From contig NZ_SVET01000011.1 of NCBI RefSeq assembly GCF_015057245.1, forward strand, positions 1 to 64,000: DNA of 64,000 nt. The letters run 5' to 3'. Position numbers and translations under genes: made by a program. Positions 31,937-40,770 of the stretch are shown piece after piece. The DNA is from Pseudobutyrivibrio ruminis. Lineage in GTDB: Bacteria; Bacillota; Clostridia; Lachnospirales; Lachnospiraceae. Positions within the stretch are counted from its first letter, which is position 1, and every line of letters begins with the position of its first letter. The notes under the pieces were generated by a model. That model did not search any database and was not told the DNA's origin. It saw only the letters and a list, made by a program, of their open reading frames with translations.

Positions 31937-31978
31937 AAAAACTGCCAATTATAATCGCCTTTGGCGATGGGCAGTTTT
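31937..31978 (-). terminator. Hairpin between mnmE and mnmG
   Basis: On the minus strand AAAACTGCC pairs with GGCAGTTTT, with an internal hairpin ATCGCC/GGCGAT, followed by TTC and an AT-rich stretch. It is located between the mnmE stop and mnmG start codons and could attenuate read-through. Confidence 0.6.
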
Positions 31979-31980
31979 GT

Positions 31981-32018
31981 AATTATTAAAATCATCGCAA
32001 AGCTCGATTTTAATAATT
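31981..32018. repeat. Perfect 13-bp inverted repeat overlapping the mnmE stop codon
   Basis: AATTATTAAAATC and GATTTTAATAATT pair perfectly around a 12-base loop. It is immediately followed by the hairpin at 31937-31978, giving two structures in tandem in an 80-base stretch. Confidence 0.65.
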
Positions 32019-33387
32019 ATTTTCCCATACAAAATTCTGAGAAAATTTTATTAGCTAAATCATCATCAATTGTTTCACCAGTAATTTCACCTAAATAACT
32101 ATAGGCATCCATCAAATCAATAGAAAAGAAATCTTCTGGCATCATATTATCGATACTTGTAAGTACATTTTCTAAACTACTCTTTGCATTAGAAAGACAA
32201 GCAGCCTGACGAGAGTTTGTAATGTATAAAGTATCATCACTGCGAACCTCACCATTAAAGAACATATCAGTAATAGTAGATTCAAGAGTCTTAAGTCCAT
32301 CAAGGCTTACTGACGAGAATGAAATAACGCATTTATTATATTTATTGTATATTTCTTCCTCGTTAATTACTGATGAGAGGTCGGATTTATTTAATAAAAT
32401 AATGACTTTTTTATCCAAAATTTTATTGATAATGAACTCATCATTTTCATCAAGAGGTCTTGAAGAGTCCAATACAAATAAAATTAAATCTGCATCATCA
32501 ATAGAATCAATTGCTTTATCAACACCAATCTTTTCTACCACATCATCTGTTTCACGAATACCAGCTGTATCAATGATATTTAAACTAACACCATTGATAG
32601 TAATCTGCTCTTCCAAAGTATCACGAGTGGTGCCAGGAATATCTGTAACAATTGCTCTCTCTCTTCTTGATAAAGTATTGAGCAAAGAAGATTTTCCTGC
32701 ATTTGGTTTTCCAAGAATAAGAGTATTGATACCTTCTTTTAAAATATGACCAGAATTAAATGAATCTATTAATCCATCGACAGTATCAATAATTTCTTCA
32801 ACCTTGCCTTTAAGTTTTTCCGGATAGCCAGTTAAATCATAATGCTCTGGATCATCTAATGCTGACTCAATAAAAGCAGTTTCATATAAAATCTTATCGC
32901 GTAGACTAACAATAATTTTATTTAAAGAACCAGAAAGCTGCTTAATAGAATTTTTCATAGCAAGCTCTGAATTTGAAGAAATCAAATCCATAATAGACTC
33001 TGCTTCTGATAAATCAATACGTCCGTTCAAAAAAGCTCTCTTTGTAAACTCACCTGGTTCAGCAATACGTGCTCCAGCTTTAACCAAAAGAGATAAAACT
33101 TTTTTAAGAACTAAAATGCCACCATGACAATCTATTTCAACAACATCCTCAGTAGTATAACTACGAGGAGCTTTCATGATAAGTACAAGTACTTCATCTA
33201 CTATCTCATCACCAGAATAAATATGACCATATTGAATTGTATGACTATCGCAATCTTTTAATTTATTCTTACCTCGAAAAATAGTGTCTACAATAGAAAT
33301 AGAATCTTCGCCACTTACACGAATGATACCTATTCCAGAACTATTCAAAGATGTAGCGATTGCAGCAATAGTATCTGACTGGTACAA
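32017..33387 (-). CDS. mnmE: tRNA modification GTPase MnmE (TrmE)
   Basis: A 456-residue GTPase partner of MnmG. The N-terminal domain begins LYQSDTIAAIATSLNSSGIG (folate-binding). The G domain has GKPNAGKSSLL, DIPGTTRD and DTAGIRETDD, plus NKSD. The protein ends FCMGK, the C(I/V/L/M)GK tail whose Cys is conserved. I choose the TTG at 33385-33387, placed 6 bases after GGAGG; a GTG 15 codons upstream adds residues foreign to the family. Hydrophobic extra residues from that longer frame are therefore not real. Confidence 0.96.
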   Translation of the reverse strand: MYQSDTIAAIATSLNSSGIGIIRVSGEDSISIVDTIFRGKNKLKDCDSHTIQYGHIYSGDEIVDEVLVLIMKAPRSYTTEDVVEIDCHGGILVLKKVLSLLVKAGARIAEPGEFTKRAFLNGRIDLSEAESIMDLISSNSELAMKNSIKQLSGSLNKIIVSLRDKILYETAFIESALDDPEHYDLTGYPEKLKGKVEEIIDTVDGLIDSFNSGHILKEGINTLILGKPNAGKSSLLNTLSRRERAIVTDIPGTTRDTLEEQITINGVSLNIIDTAGIRETDDVVEKIGVDKAIDSIDDADLILFVLDSSRPLDENDEFIINKILDKKVIILLNKSDLSSVINEEEIYNKYNKCVISFSSVSLDGLKTLESTITDMFFNGEVRSDDTLYITNSRQAACLSNAKSSLENVLTSIDNMMPEDFFSIDLMDAYSYLGEITGETIDDDLANKIFSEFCMGK

Positions 33388-33491
33388 ATCAAACCTCCAA
33401 ATTAAATCAATAAATATAATTATAAATAACACTTAATTATAAAATACTATTTAAAATAATATTTATCTAGATTCTTTTAAAAACAAAGAGA

Positions 33492-33521
33492 AGGGTTAGT
33501 CCAAATAAAAAGACTAACCCT
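33492..33521 (-). terminator. Terminator-like hairpin after jag
   Basis: AGGGTTAGTC and GACTAACCCT form a perfect 10-bp stem in the jag-mnmE gap. On the minus strand it is followed by TCTCTTTGTTTTT, an interrupted T-run. Confidence 0.65.
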
Positions 33522-33535
33522 AAAAAAATCAAAAA

Positions 33536-34165
33536 TTATTTCTTAAGAGTAATAACTACATAACGATATGGCTCTTCACCCTCTGAATGAGTTGTAACAT
33601 TATTATCGTTCTGAAGAGCAGAATGAATAATGCGTCTCTCATAAGGATTCATAGCTTCAAGAGTAACAGACTTCTTTGTTCTCTTAACTTTGCTTGCCAT
33701 ATTTCTTGCAAGATTTTCAAGAGTTTCTTTTCTACGACGTCTATAATCTTCTGTATCGATTTTTACTCTAGTATAATTTTCTGATGAACGATTAACTGCA
33801 AGATTTGTAAGATACTGAAGTGAATCAAGTGTCTGTCCACGCTTACCAATTAAAACACCCATCTCTGGACCAGCTAAATCAATAGAAAGAGTTTTATCTT
33901 CTTCATCAAATGACATTGAAATATTAACTTCAAGCTGCATTGCTTCGAAAACTCCTTCAAGAAATTCCTTAGCAACTTCCTTTGGATCTTCATCAGCAGA
34001 AATAACAACTTTAATAATTGCATCCTTTGAACCAATTCCAAGGAAACCTGTACTTCCCTCTTCAACTACTTCATATTTAATCTGATCAGATGTAACACCT
34101 AAACTAACAGTAGCATTAGTAAGTGCATCATCAACAGTTTTACCTGTAAATTCTTTGAATTCCAA
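33536..34165 (-). CDS. jag: RNA-binding protein Jag/KhpB
   Basis: A 209-residue protein with a Jag-N domain (EFKEFTGKTVDDALTNA), a KH domain with LIGKRGQTLDSLQYL (GKRG loop) and a C-terminal R3H domain containing NPYERRIIHSALQ. KhpB with KhpA binds RNA and affects cell division. The TTG at 34163-34165, eight bases after AAGGGGG, fits the family start better than an ATG 11 codons upstream, which lies within the end of yidC. Confidence 0.94.
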   Translation of the reverse strand: MEFKEFTGKTVDDALTNATVSLGVTSDQIKYEVVEEGSTGFLGIGSKDAIIKVVISADEDPKEVAKEFLEGVFEAMQLEVNISMSFDEEDKTLSIDLAGPEMGVLIGKRGQTLDSLQYLTNLAVNRSSENYTRVKIDTEDYRRRRKETLENLARNMASKVKRTKKSVTLEAMNPYERRIIHSALQNDNNVTTHSEGEEPYRYVVITLKK

Positions 34166-34178
34166 GATTATTGCCCCC

Positions 34179-35450
34179 TTACTTATTATTTTGTTCATTG
34201 AAATCTTTTACAAGATTTGCTTTTGCAGCAAGTGAATTAGGATTAGCTTTTGATCTTAACTCATTAGCTGCATTTATTGCTTCTTCATTATTTTTTACAA
34301 GGTTTGCCTTGTCAGCCATAGAAGAAGACTTTGTAGACATGCGAGCTGCTTCATAAATCTGAGCCTGACGAATGCCACGCTTTTCAGCCTTTGCAGCTGC
34401 TTTATCCTTATTCTTTTCAATAATACTTTCAAGATCAATCTTCTCAAAATGCTTATTTAAGAAGTACTGCTGTGTAATACGAACTACACCACCGACAATC
34501 CAGTAAAATACAAGACCAACAGGAACAGTAAAACCAATGAAAAGAGACATTAAAGGCATCATAAGATTCATTGTCTTCATCTGCTGTGCCATCTGATCTG
34601 ATTGTCCCTCAGTGTTTGTAGGCATAAGCTTAATTGTAGCAAGCTGTGAAAGATATGAAAGAAGTGGAACCATTAAAGCAGCAATGATTAAACCAAAATC
34701 TTTTCCAGCCCAACCAGTCTTAACAAGGTTAAGTGGTGTATCAGAAATATTTAAAATGAATAAATAGTTAATCTGCTCAAGCTTTGCAACAACAGAATCG
34801 ATTGATGAAGATAAGCTAGGAAACTTATCAGCAACCTCAGCCCATCCTGAAGCAGGAAGCTTATACAATACATCAACGATAAAGTTAGAAACAGCATCAG
34901 AATCTGCAGATGCAAATTCAGGTGTCTGCTGTAATCTGATTCCAGCATCATCATAGATAGTCTGCATTGTAGTAGCAAAACCATCAGTAGCTACAATACC
35001 ATTAACTAATTCTGTAAAAATGTTCTTAACAGAACCAATATAAGCAGGTACATTATAGAAAACTCTATAAAGTGCAAAAAGAATAGGCATCTGAATTAAC
35101 ATGTAAACACAGCTACCAGTAGGTGAAATGCCATACTTATCATATAAAGCCTGTGTCTCTTCCTGCTGCTTTTGCATAGTTGCCTGGTCTCTAGAACCTT
35201 TGTACTTATCCTGAATAGCCTTCATCTCAGGCTGCATCTTACGAGTAAGTACTGCAAACTTTTGCTGTTTGTATGTAATAGGAAACATACAAACATAAAT
35301 AAGAATAGTAAAAATAAGGATTGTAAGAGCTATGTTTTCAATACCTAAACCAGCAAGAAGAACATAAATCTTATCCATAATCCATCCTAAAACCTTAGCA
35401 ATAGGTCCAAGAATAGATCCACCGTAAGCGGTAAGAAATAAATCGCTCAA
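34179..35450 (-). CDS. yidC: Membrane protein insertase YidC/Oxa1
   Basis: A 423-residue polytopic insertase. Hydrophobic helices are at about 13-34, 41-58, 100-125 and in the region 225-330, and the cytoplasmic loop QKFAVLTRKMQPEMKAIQDKYK after the second helix is diagnostic, as is the GLVFYWIVGGVVRITQQYFLNK end of the core. A long extracytoplasmic insert (about 130-215) and an Ala/Lys-rich C-tail follow. The start is TTG (35448-35450), after GGAGG. It lies 17 bases from yidD. Confidence 0.95.
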   Translation of the reverse strand: MSDLFLTAYGGSILGPIAKVLGWIMDKIYVLLAGLGIENIALTILIFTILIYVCMFPITYKQQKFAVLTRKMQPEMKAIQDKYKGSRDQATMQKQQEETQALYDKYGISPTGSCVYMLIQMPILFALYRVFYNVPAYIGSVKNIFTELVNGIVATDGFATTMQTIYDDAGIRLQQTPEFASADSDAVSNFIVDVLYKLPASGWAEVADKFPSLSSSIDSVVAKLEQINYLFILNISDTPLNLVKTGWAGKDFGLIIAALMVPLLSYLSQLATIKLMPTNTEGQSDQMAQQMKTMNLMMPLMSLFIGFTVPVGLVFYWIVGGVVRITQQYFLNKHFEKIDLESIIEKNKDKAAAKAEKRGIRQAQIYEAARMSTKSSSMADKANLVKNNEEAINAANELRSKANPNSLAAKANLVKDFNEQNNK

Positions 35451-35467
35451 TGTAAAACCTCCAGTTA

Positions 35468-35680
35468 CTATGGAACCGGATCAAATCCACCATGAGAAAA
35501 AGGATTACATCTGATAATTCTCCAAAGAGCTAATCCACCGCCTTTAATAGCCCCATACTTTTGAACTGCTTCAAGGCCGTAGCAAGAGCATGTTGGATAA
35601 TAAGGACACTTGGTAGTTTTCATTGGAGAAATATATTTTTGATAAAACTTAATTAAATATATAAATATCTTCTTCAACAT
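35468..35680 (-). CDS. yidD: Membrane protein insertion efficiency factor YidD
   Basis: A 70-residue protein with an N-terminal amphipathic helix (IYLIKFYQKYISP), the Cys-containing KCPYYPTCSCYGLEAVQKYG, and the conserved RIIRCNPFSHGGFDPVP end. It assists YidC in membrane insertion. It lies between rnpA and yidC, as nearly always. Confidence 0.96.
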   Translation of the reverse strand: MLKKIFIYLIKFYQKYISPMKTTKCPYYPTCSCYGLEAVQKYGAIKGGGLALWRIIRCNPFSHGGFDPVP

Positions 35681-35700
35681 AATAGAAACGACGATTCCAT

Positions 35701-36039
35701 TTATTTTCGAGTTACCCTGTGAAGATTTGCAAGATGAAGTAAAGATTTTTGTATTTCATCAAAAGTTGCAGATGCACTGGCTTCTCTTGCAACGACTACA
35801 ATGTCCAAACCACTATTGAACATCTCTTCATTAAGTCTATAACTTTCTCTTATCAGTCTCGTCAAATGATGTCGTACTACTGAATTTCCAACCTTTTTAC
35901 TAACAGAAATTCCAATTCGATTTCGATCTGTATTATTATGGTAGATATACATTACAAGCTGTCGATTAGCTTTTGACACACCTCTTCTGTATACAGTTGT
36001 GAAGTCTTTATTCTTTTTTAGAGATTCACTAAATTCCAT
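35701..36039 (-). CDS. rnpA: Ribonuclease P protein component
   Basis: A 112-residue basic protein that binds RNase P RNA and helps 5' processing of pre-tRNA. The RNR motif is present as NRIGISVSKKVGNSVVRHH with RLIRESYR. The start ATG at 36037-36039 (MEFSESLKKNKDF) has AAGGA 11 bases upstream; a longer frame of 12 extra hydrophobic residues is not typical. It follows rpmH in the usual order. Confidence 0.95.
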   Translation of the reverse strand: MEFSESLKKNKDFTTVYRRGVSKANRQLVMYIYHNNTDRNRIGISVSKKVGNSVVRHHLTRLIRESYRLNEEMFNSGLDIVVVAREASASATFDEIQKSLLHLANLHRVTRK

Positions 36040-36087
36040 AACAAAAATTTTCCTTAAAATAGAAAGAAAGACCACATGGTCTGTGGC

Positions 36088-36222
36088 CTAAGCTGATAAT
36101 TTCTTTCTTCCTTTTGCACGTCTTGCAGCAAGAACCTTACGTCCGCCTGCTGTGCTCATTCTAGATCTAAATCCATGAACTTTGGATCTCTGTCTCTTTT
36201 TTGGTTGATATGTCATCTTCAT
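36088..36222 (-). CDS. rpmH: 50S ribosomal protein L34
   Basis: A 44-residue, highly basic protein reading MKMTYQPKKRQRSKVHGFRS and on through RMSTAGGRKVLAARRAKGRK, the universal L34 sequence. GAGGAGGTGG precedes the ATG. It is the first gene of the rpmH-rnpA-yidD-yidC-jag operon and flanks oriC. Confidence 0.98.
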   Translation of the reverse strand: MKMTYQPKKRQRSKVHGFRSRMSTAGGRKVLAARRAKGRKKLSA

Positions 36223-36262
36223 AATATATCCACCTCCTCTTTATGAGAAAACATCAGTTGAA

Positions 36263-36291
36263 ATTATATAAGGAAAAGCCCATAAAGTCAA
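36263..36291 (-). promoter_or_regulatory. Promoter of rpmH-rnpA operon
   Basis: On the minus strand TTGACT (36286-36291) and TATAAT (36263-36268) with a 17-bp spacer, about 40 bases before the rpmH start codon. Confidence 0.85.
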
Positions 36292-36628
36292 TAATAAAAA
36301 GCATTATTATAATAATGAAAGAATGTGGATAACTAAAAAACACAAGATATAAATGAAATCTAAAATAAACAATACTAAATGTAGTATAAAATCGTAAAAA
36401 AAAAATTATTATTTATCTACATACTGTGGATAACCATGTGGATAAAATAGTAATAATTAACATTTTTCCACAAAAAACAGAAAAATATATGAATTTTAAA
36501 GGCTAAAATTGTGGAAAACTCTCTTCTATAACTGTGGATAACTCACAATATCAATTTTAAACGCTCAAATTCAAAAAATAAGCCATTTTAGCCTTTAAAC
36601 TACCCCCTACACGTTTTTACACTAATTA

Positions 36629-36657
36629 TTGAATAAAAGCCGTATTTAGGGTAGAAT
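36629..36657 (+). promoter_or_regulatory. Promoter of dnaA
   Basis: TTGAAT (36629-36634) and TAGAAT (36652-36657) with a 17-bp spacer. A DnaA box lies 16 bases downstream of the -10. Confidence 0.7.
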
Positions 36658-36693
36658 ATAAAATAGTTTAAATGTGGATAAAAGGGAAATTAT

Positions 36694-38079
36694 ATGGAAG
36701 AACTTGTTAAAAAATGGGATGAAATCCTAGACTACTTAAAAAATGAGTATAAAGTCACTGATGTATCTTATGATTCTTGGCTTAAACCTCTAGAATTATT
36801 TCAAATAGAAGATAATAAATTATATATCATCTATAACGGTGATCAAAACAGTATGACACTTGGTTATGTAACCAGAAAGTTTACTACTCCACTTCGTATA
36901 ACAATCGCAGAACTTACTGGAATTCAATATGATGACATCTTAGTTATATCTCAAGACAATGCAAACCAAATCAAAAAAGAAAAAAATATTGAACACATTA
37001 AAATAGAAGAAACACCTTCTTTTGAAGAAAAAAGAATGGGAAATTCTACTATTAATCCTAAGTTTACTTTTGATAATTTTGTCGTTGGTAGAAATAATAG
37101 ATTTGCTCAAACTGCAGCTCTTGCAGTTGCTGAATCACCAGGAGAATTTTACAACCCACTATATATCTACGGTGGACCAGGTCTTGGTAAAACTCACTTA
37201 ATGCAAGCTATTGGTAATTACATCGAAAATCAAAATCCAAACACTCACATATTATATGTAACATCAGAAGAATTTACTAACGAGGTTATTGAAAACCTTA
37301 GAACAAACAATAATGCTACTGCTATGCAGCGCTTCCGCGATAAATATCGTACAGTTGATGTTCTTATGGTAGATGATATTCAATTTATTATAGGAAAGGA
37401 ATCGACACAGGAAGAATTTTTCCATACCTTCAATGCATTACATGCAATGGGTAAACAAATCGTAATTTCATCTGATAAACCTCCAAAGGACATGGAGACA
37501 TTAGATGATCGTTTCAAATCAAGATTCGATATGGGTCTTATGGCTGATATTGGATATCCAGATTATGAAACACGTATGGCCATTCTTAATAAAAAGATTG
37601 AAGAAAAGAACTTTAATCTTGATGAATCAATTAGAAAATATATTGCAGAAAATATTCAATCAAACATTAGAGAAATCGAAGGAGCCCTTAACAAGCTTAT
37701 TGCTTTCTCACGACTTGAAAAGATTGATATTACAATGGATATTGCTGAGAGAGAATTACAAAACTTCATCTCTCCTAATGTTTCAAGAGAAATTACTCCG
37801 CAGCTTATAATAGAAGTTGTTGCTGAGCATTTTAATATTACAGTTGATCAGATGGCATCTAAAAACCGTTCTAGTTCTGTAGTTAGACCTAGACAAATTG
37901 CCATGTACTTATGTAACACAATGACAGATTCATCTTTACAGGCAATTGGTCTTCTTCTTGGAGGAAGAGATCATTCAACAATCATCCACGGTGCAAATAA
38001 AATCGAAGATGAAATAGATAAAGATGAAAATACAAGAAACCTTGTAGAAACAATTAAGAAAAAGATTAATCCTAATTAA
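36694..38079 (+). CDS. dnaA: Chromosomal replication initiator protein DnaA
   Basis: A 461-residue initiator. Domain I is at about 1-85 (VSYDSWLKPLELF), the AAA+ domain has GGPGLGKTHLMQAIGN (Walker A near 158-165) and VDVLMVDDIQFI (Walker B), and domain IV has the signature VVRPRQIAMYLCN and GGRDHSTIIHG for DnaA-box binding. It binds the boxes around it and opens oriC. Confidence 0.99.
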   Translation: MEELVKKWDEILDYLKNEYKVTDVSYDSWLKPLELFQIEDNKLYIIYNGDQNSMTLGYVTRKFTTPLRITIAELTGIQYDDILVISQDNANQIKKEKNIEHIKIEETPSFEEKRMGNSTINPKFTFDNFVVGRNNRFAQTAALAVAESPGEFYNPLYIYGGPGLGKTHLMQAIGNYIENQNPNTHILYVTSEEFTNEVIENLRTNNNATAMQRFRDKYRTVDVLMVDDIQFIIGKESTQEEFFHTFNALHAMGKQIVISSDKPPKDMETLDDRFKSRFDMGLMADIGYPDYETRMAILNKKIEEKNFNLDESIRKYIAENIQSNIREIEGALNKLIAFSRLEKIDITMDIAERELQNFISPNVSREITPQLIIEVVAEHFNITVDQMASKNRSSSVVRPRQIAMYLCNTMTDSSLQAIGLLLGGRDHSTIIHGANKIEDEIDKDENTRNLVETIKKKINPN

Positions 38080-38352
38080 TGTTAATAACTTGTTGATAAC
38101 CCTTTGGATAAATTGTTAAAACCATGTTTATTACATCACATAACGGTTAATATTTGAAAATTTAGACATTTTTTATTCACAATTTATCCATACATTATCA
38201 ATACATAATTCACATTTTTTCATGAGTTATTAATTCATGTTTTACGTATAAATACTGGTGTTTCACAGTTATATACAAATCAACAACCTATAAGAATAAT
38301 ACTTAGAATAAAAGTTATTTATTTTTTATGTTTAAGAAAGGGAGCGTATCAA
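38080..38352. other. dnaA-dnaN intergenic region, likely second part of a bipartite origin
   Basis: A 273-bp AT-rich region with one-mismatch DnaA boxes: TGTTGATAA at 38091-38099, TTTGGATAA at 38103-38111 and TTATCCATA at 38184-38192 (reverse), followed by long A/T tracts that would be easy to unwind. In Bacillus the unwinding region lies in this interval. No perfect box is found here. Confidence 0.55.
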
Positions 38353-39468
38353 ATGAAAATTACTTGTCAAAAAGCTGACCTTGTTAAAGGAGTTAATATC
38401 GTATCAAAGGCAGTACCAACCAGAACTACAATGGCAATACTTGAATGTATTCTTATTGATGCATCTTCTGGTGAAATAAAACTTACTGCTAATGATATGG
38501 AAATAGGAATTGAAACTATTGTTAATGGAAACATTTTAGAAAGAGGTATCATTGCTCTTGATGCTAAAAAGTTTTCTGAGATTGTAAGAAAGCTTCCTGA
38601 AAATGAAGTTACTATAGAAACAGATTCTTCATTTAAAACATCTATCACATGTGAAAAAGCTAAATTTGATATTGTAGGAAAATCTGGAGAAGACTTTTCT
38701 TATATTCCTGTAATTCCTAGAAATCAGCCAATCGTTTTATCACAGCTTACATTAAGAGATATCATCAGACAGACAATCTTCTCTGTTGCTGATAATGATA
38801 ATAATAAAATGATGACTGGTGAGCTTATTGAAATTAAAGATAATAAGCTTAAAGTAGTAGCACTTGATGGTCATAGAGTTTCTATTAGAAACGTAGAATT
38901 AAAGAATGATGCACCTGATGTAAAGGTGGTAGTTCCAAAGAAGACACTTAATGAAATTGTAAAAATCATTGATGGTGGTATTGATGATGAAGTAAATATT
39001 TTTGTTACTGATAACCACATCATTTTTGAATTTGATCAGACTACTGTTGTATCTCGTATCATTGAAGGAGAATACTTCAAAATTGAGCAGATGCTTTCAG
39101 CTGATTATGAAACAAAAATTAAAATAAATAAAAGAGAATTCTTTGATTGTATTGATAGAGCAACTATTCTTGTTAACGAAGGTGACAAGAAGCCAATTAT
39201 TGTAAATGCAACAAACAATACAATGTCACTTTCAATTTCATCATTTATTGGATCAATGAATGAAGATATTGATATTGTAAAAGAGGGAAAAGATATCATG
39301 ATTGGATTTAATCCAAAGTTTGTTATCGATGCCCTTAAGGTAATAGACGATGAAGAAATAAATCTTTACATGTTAAATGCAAAGAGCCCATGTTTCATCA
39401 AGGATGATAATGGTTCATTTATTTACATCGTTCTTCCTGTAAACTTTAATAATCCAGGAGCAAACTAA
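38353..39468 (+). CDS. dnaN: DNA polymerase III beta subunit (sliding clamp)
   Basis: A 371-residue clamp with the usual three-domain length. The N-terminus MKITCQKADLVKGVNIVSKA, KFSEIVRKLPENEV and the C-terminal CFIKDDNGSFIYIVLPV (family end yvlPvr) are typical. AAAGGGAGCG precedes the ATG. Its stop codon overlaps the start of the S4 gene (TAATGG). Confidence 0.98.
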   Translation: MKITCQKADLVKGVNIVSKAVPTRTTMAILECILIDASSGEIKLTANDMEIGIETIVNGNILERGIIALDAKKFSEIVRKLPENEVTIETDSSFKTSITCEKAKFDIVGKSGEDFSYIPVIPRNQPIVLSQLTLRDIIRQTIFSVADNDNNKMMTGELIEIKDNKLKVVALDGHRVSIRNVELKNDAPDVKVVVPKKTLNEIVKIIDGGIDDEVNIFVTDNHIIFEFDQTTVVSRIIEGEYFKIEQMLSADYETKIKINKREFFDCIDRATILVNEGDKKPIIVNATNNTMSLSISSFIGSMNEDIDIVKEGKDIMIGFNPKFVIDALKVIDDEEINLYMLNAKSPCFIKDDNGSFIYIVLPVNFNNPGAN

Positions 39469-39683
39469 TGGAAACTATTCAAATTAGAGATGAATTTATA
39501 AAACTTGGCCAGCTTCTTAAGCTTGCAAATCTTGTTGAATCAGGTGCAATGGCAAAGGAAGTTATTGAGGAAGGTCTTGTTAAATATAATGGCGAAGTAG
39601 AAACTCGTCGAGGCAAGAAAATTTATCCTGGCGATGTTGTTGAATTTAATGGAGAAAGCGTAACAGTTACTAATGATAATTAA
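39468..39683 (+). CDS. yaaA: S4-domain RNA-binding protein YaaA
   Basis: A 71-residue single S4 domain: DEFIKLGQLLKLANLVESGAMAKEVIEEG, then VKYNGEVETRRGKKIYPGDVVEF, matching the small YaaA proteins always located between dnaN and recF. It probably binds RNA; the target is unknown. It overlaps dnaN by 1 base and recF by 11 bases. Confidence 0.94.
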   Translation: METIQIRDEFIKLGQLLKLANLVESGAMAKEVIEEGLVKYNGEVETRRGKKIYPGDVVEFNGESVTVTNDN

Positions 39684-40770
39684 ATCCATTGAACTTAAGA
39701 ATTTTAGAAATTATGAATCACTTAATATAAATTTTGATGATCATACTACTATTCTTTATGGAGATAACGCTCAAGGTAAAACAAACATATTAGAGGCTGC
39801 TTATTTAAGTGGCACCACAAAATCCCATAAGGGAAGTCGTGATAAAGAAATAATAAAGTTTGATACTGATGAAAGTCATATCAAAACTATTGTTGAAAAA
39901 AATGACAGGGAATATCAAATCGATATTCACCTTAAGAAAAATAAATCAAAAGGAATTGCTATTAATAGAGTTCCAATAAAAAAAGCAGCTGAGTTATTTG
40001 GACTTATAAATATTATTTTCTTTTCTCCTGAGGACTTAAACATCATTAAAAATGGTCCTTCAGAGAGAAGAAAATTTATGGATGCTGAGCTTTGCCAAAT
40101 TGATAAAATCTATCTTTCAGATTTGACAAATTACAACAAAGCATTAAATCAAAGAAATGCTCTACTTAAAGAGATGATTTATAAGCCAGAATTAAAAGAA
40201 ACTTTAAGCCTTTGGGATGAACAACTTATATCCTACGGCAAAAAGATAATCACAAGACGTCAGCAATTTATCAATGATATCAACATTATTGTTAAAGATA
40301 TCCACTCAAAGATTACTTCTGGTAAAGAAAATATTGAAGTGACCTATGATCCAAATATAGAGGACATATTCTTTCTTGACGAATTAGTCAAAAATAAAGA
40401 AAAGGACATGAGATTTTGTCAAACCTCTGTTGGACCTCACAGGGATGATATCAAAATTACAGTTGATGGAATTGATATTAGAAAATTTGGAAGTCAAGGC
40501 CAGCAGCGTACCTGCGCTCTCTCGCTAAAGCTTTCAGAAATAAAATTAGTTGAAAATACAATAAATGATAAACCAATATTACTTTTAGATGATGTTTTAT
40601 CAGAGCTTGATAAAAATCGTCAAAGTGATTTGCTTGATAATTTAATTGATACACAAACAATCATTACCTGCACAGGTCTTGATGAATTTGTAAAAAATAG
40701 ATTTTTGCTAAACACAGTTTATAAAGTAACAGATGGTTCTATAGAATTAATAACGGAGGAACACAGGTGA
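39673..40770 (+). CDS. recF: DNA replication and repair protein RecF
   Basis: A 365-residue SMC-like ATPase that helps load RecA at gaps. Motifs: LKNFRNYESLNI near 8, Walker A GDNAQGKTNILEA near 31-43, the signature region GSQGQQRTCALSLKLSE and Walker B PILLLDDVLSELD. The start overlaps the S4 gene by 11 bases and the stop overlaps gyrB by 4 bases, indicating translational coupling through yaaA-recF-gyrB. Confidence 0.97.
   Translation: MIIKSIELKNFRNYESLNINFDDHTTILYGDNAQGKTNILEAAYLSGTTKSHKGSRDKEIIKFDTDESHIKTIVEKNDREYQIDIHLKKNKSKGIAINRVPIKKAAELFGLINIIFFSPEDLNIIKNGPSERRKFMDAELCQIDKIYLSDLTNYNKALNQRNALLKEMIYKPELKETLSLWDEQLISYGKKIITRRQQFINDINIIVKDIHSKITSGKENIEVTYDPNIEDIFFLDELVKNKEKDMRFCQTSVGPHRDDIKITVDGIDIRKFGSQGQQRTCALSLKLSEIKLVENTINDKPILLLDDVLSELDKNRQSDLLDNLIDTQTIITCTGLDEFVKNRFLLNTVYKVTDGSIELITEEHR

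Larger units (their letters stand above)
36223..36693. other. oriC: Replication origin region oriC with DnaA boxes (rpmH-dnaA interval)
   Basis: A 471-bp gene-free, very AT-rich region. Exact DnaA boxes (TGTGGATAA on the plus strand) lie at 36324-36332, 36425-36433, 36437-36445, 36533-36541 and 36673-36681. One-mismatch boxes lie at 36464-36472 (opposite orientation) and 36510-36518. Two boxes are only 3 bp apart. The last box is 13 bases before the dnaA start codon, downstream of its promoter, so DnaA probably represses its own gene. Confidence 0.93.
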
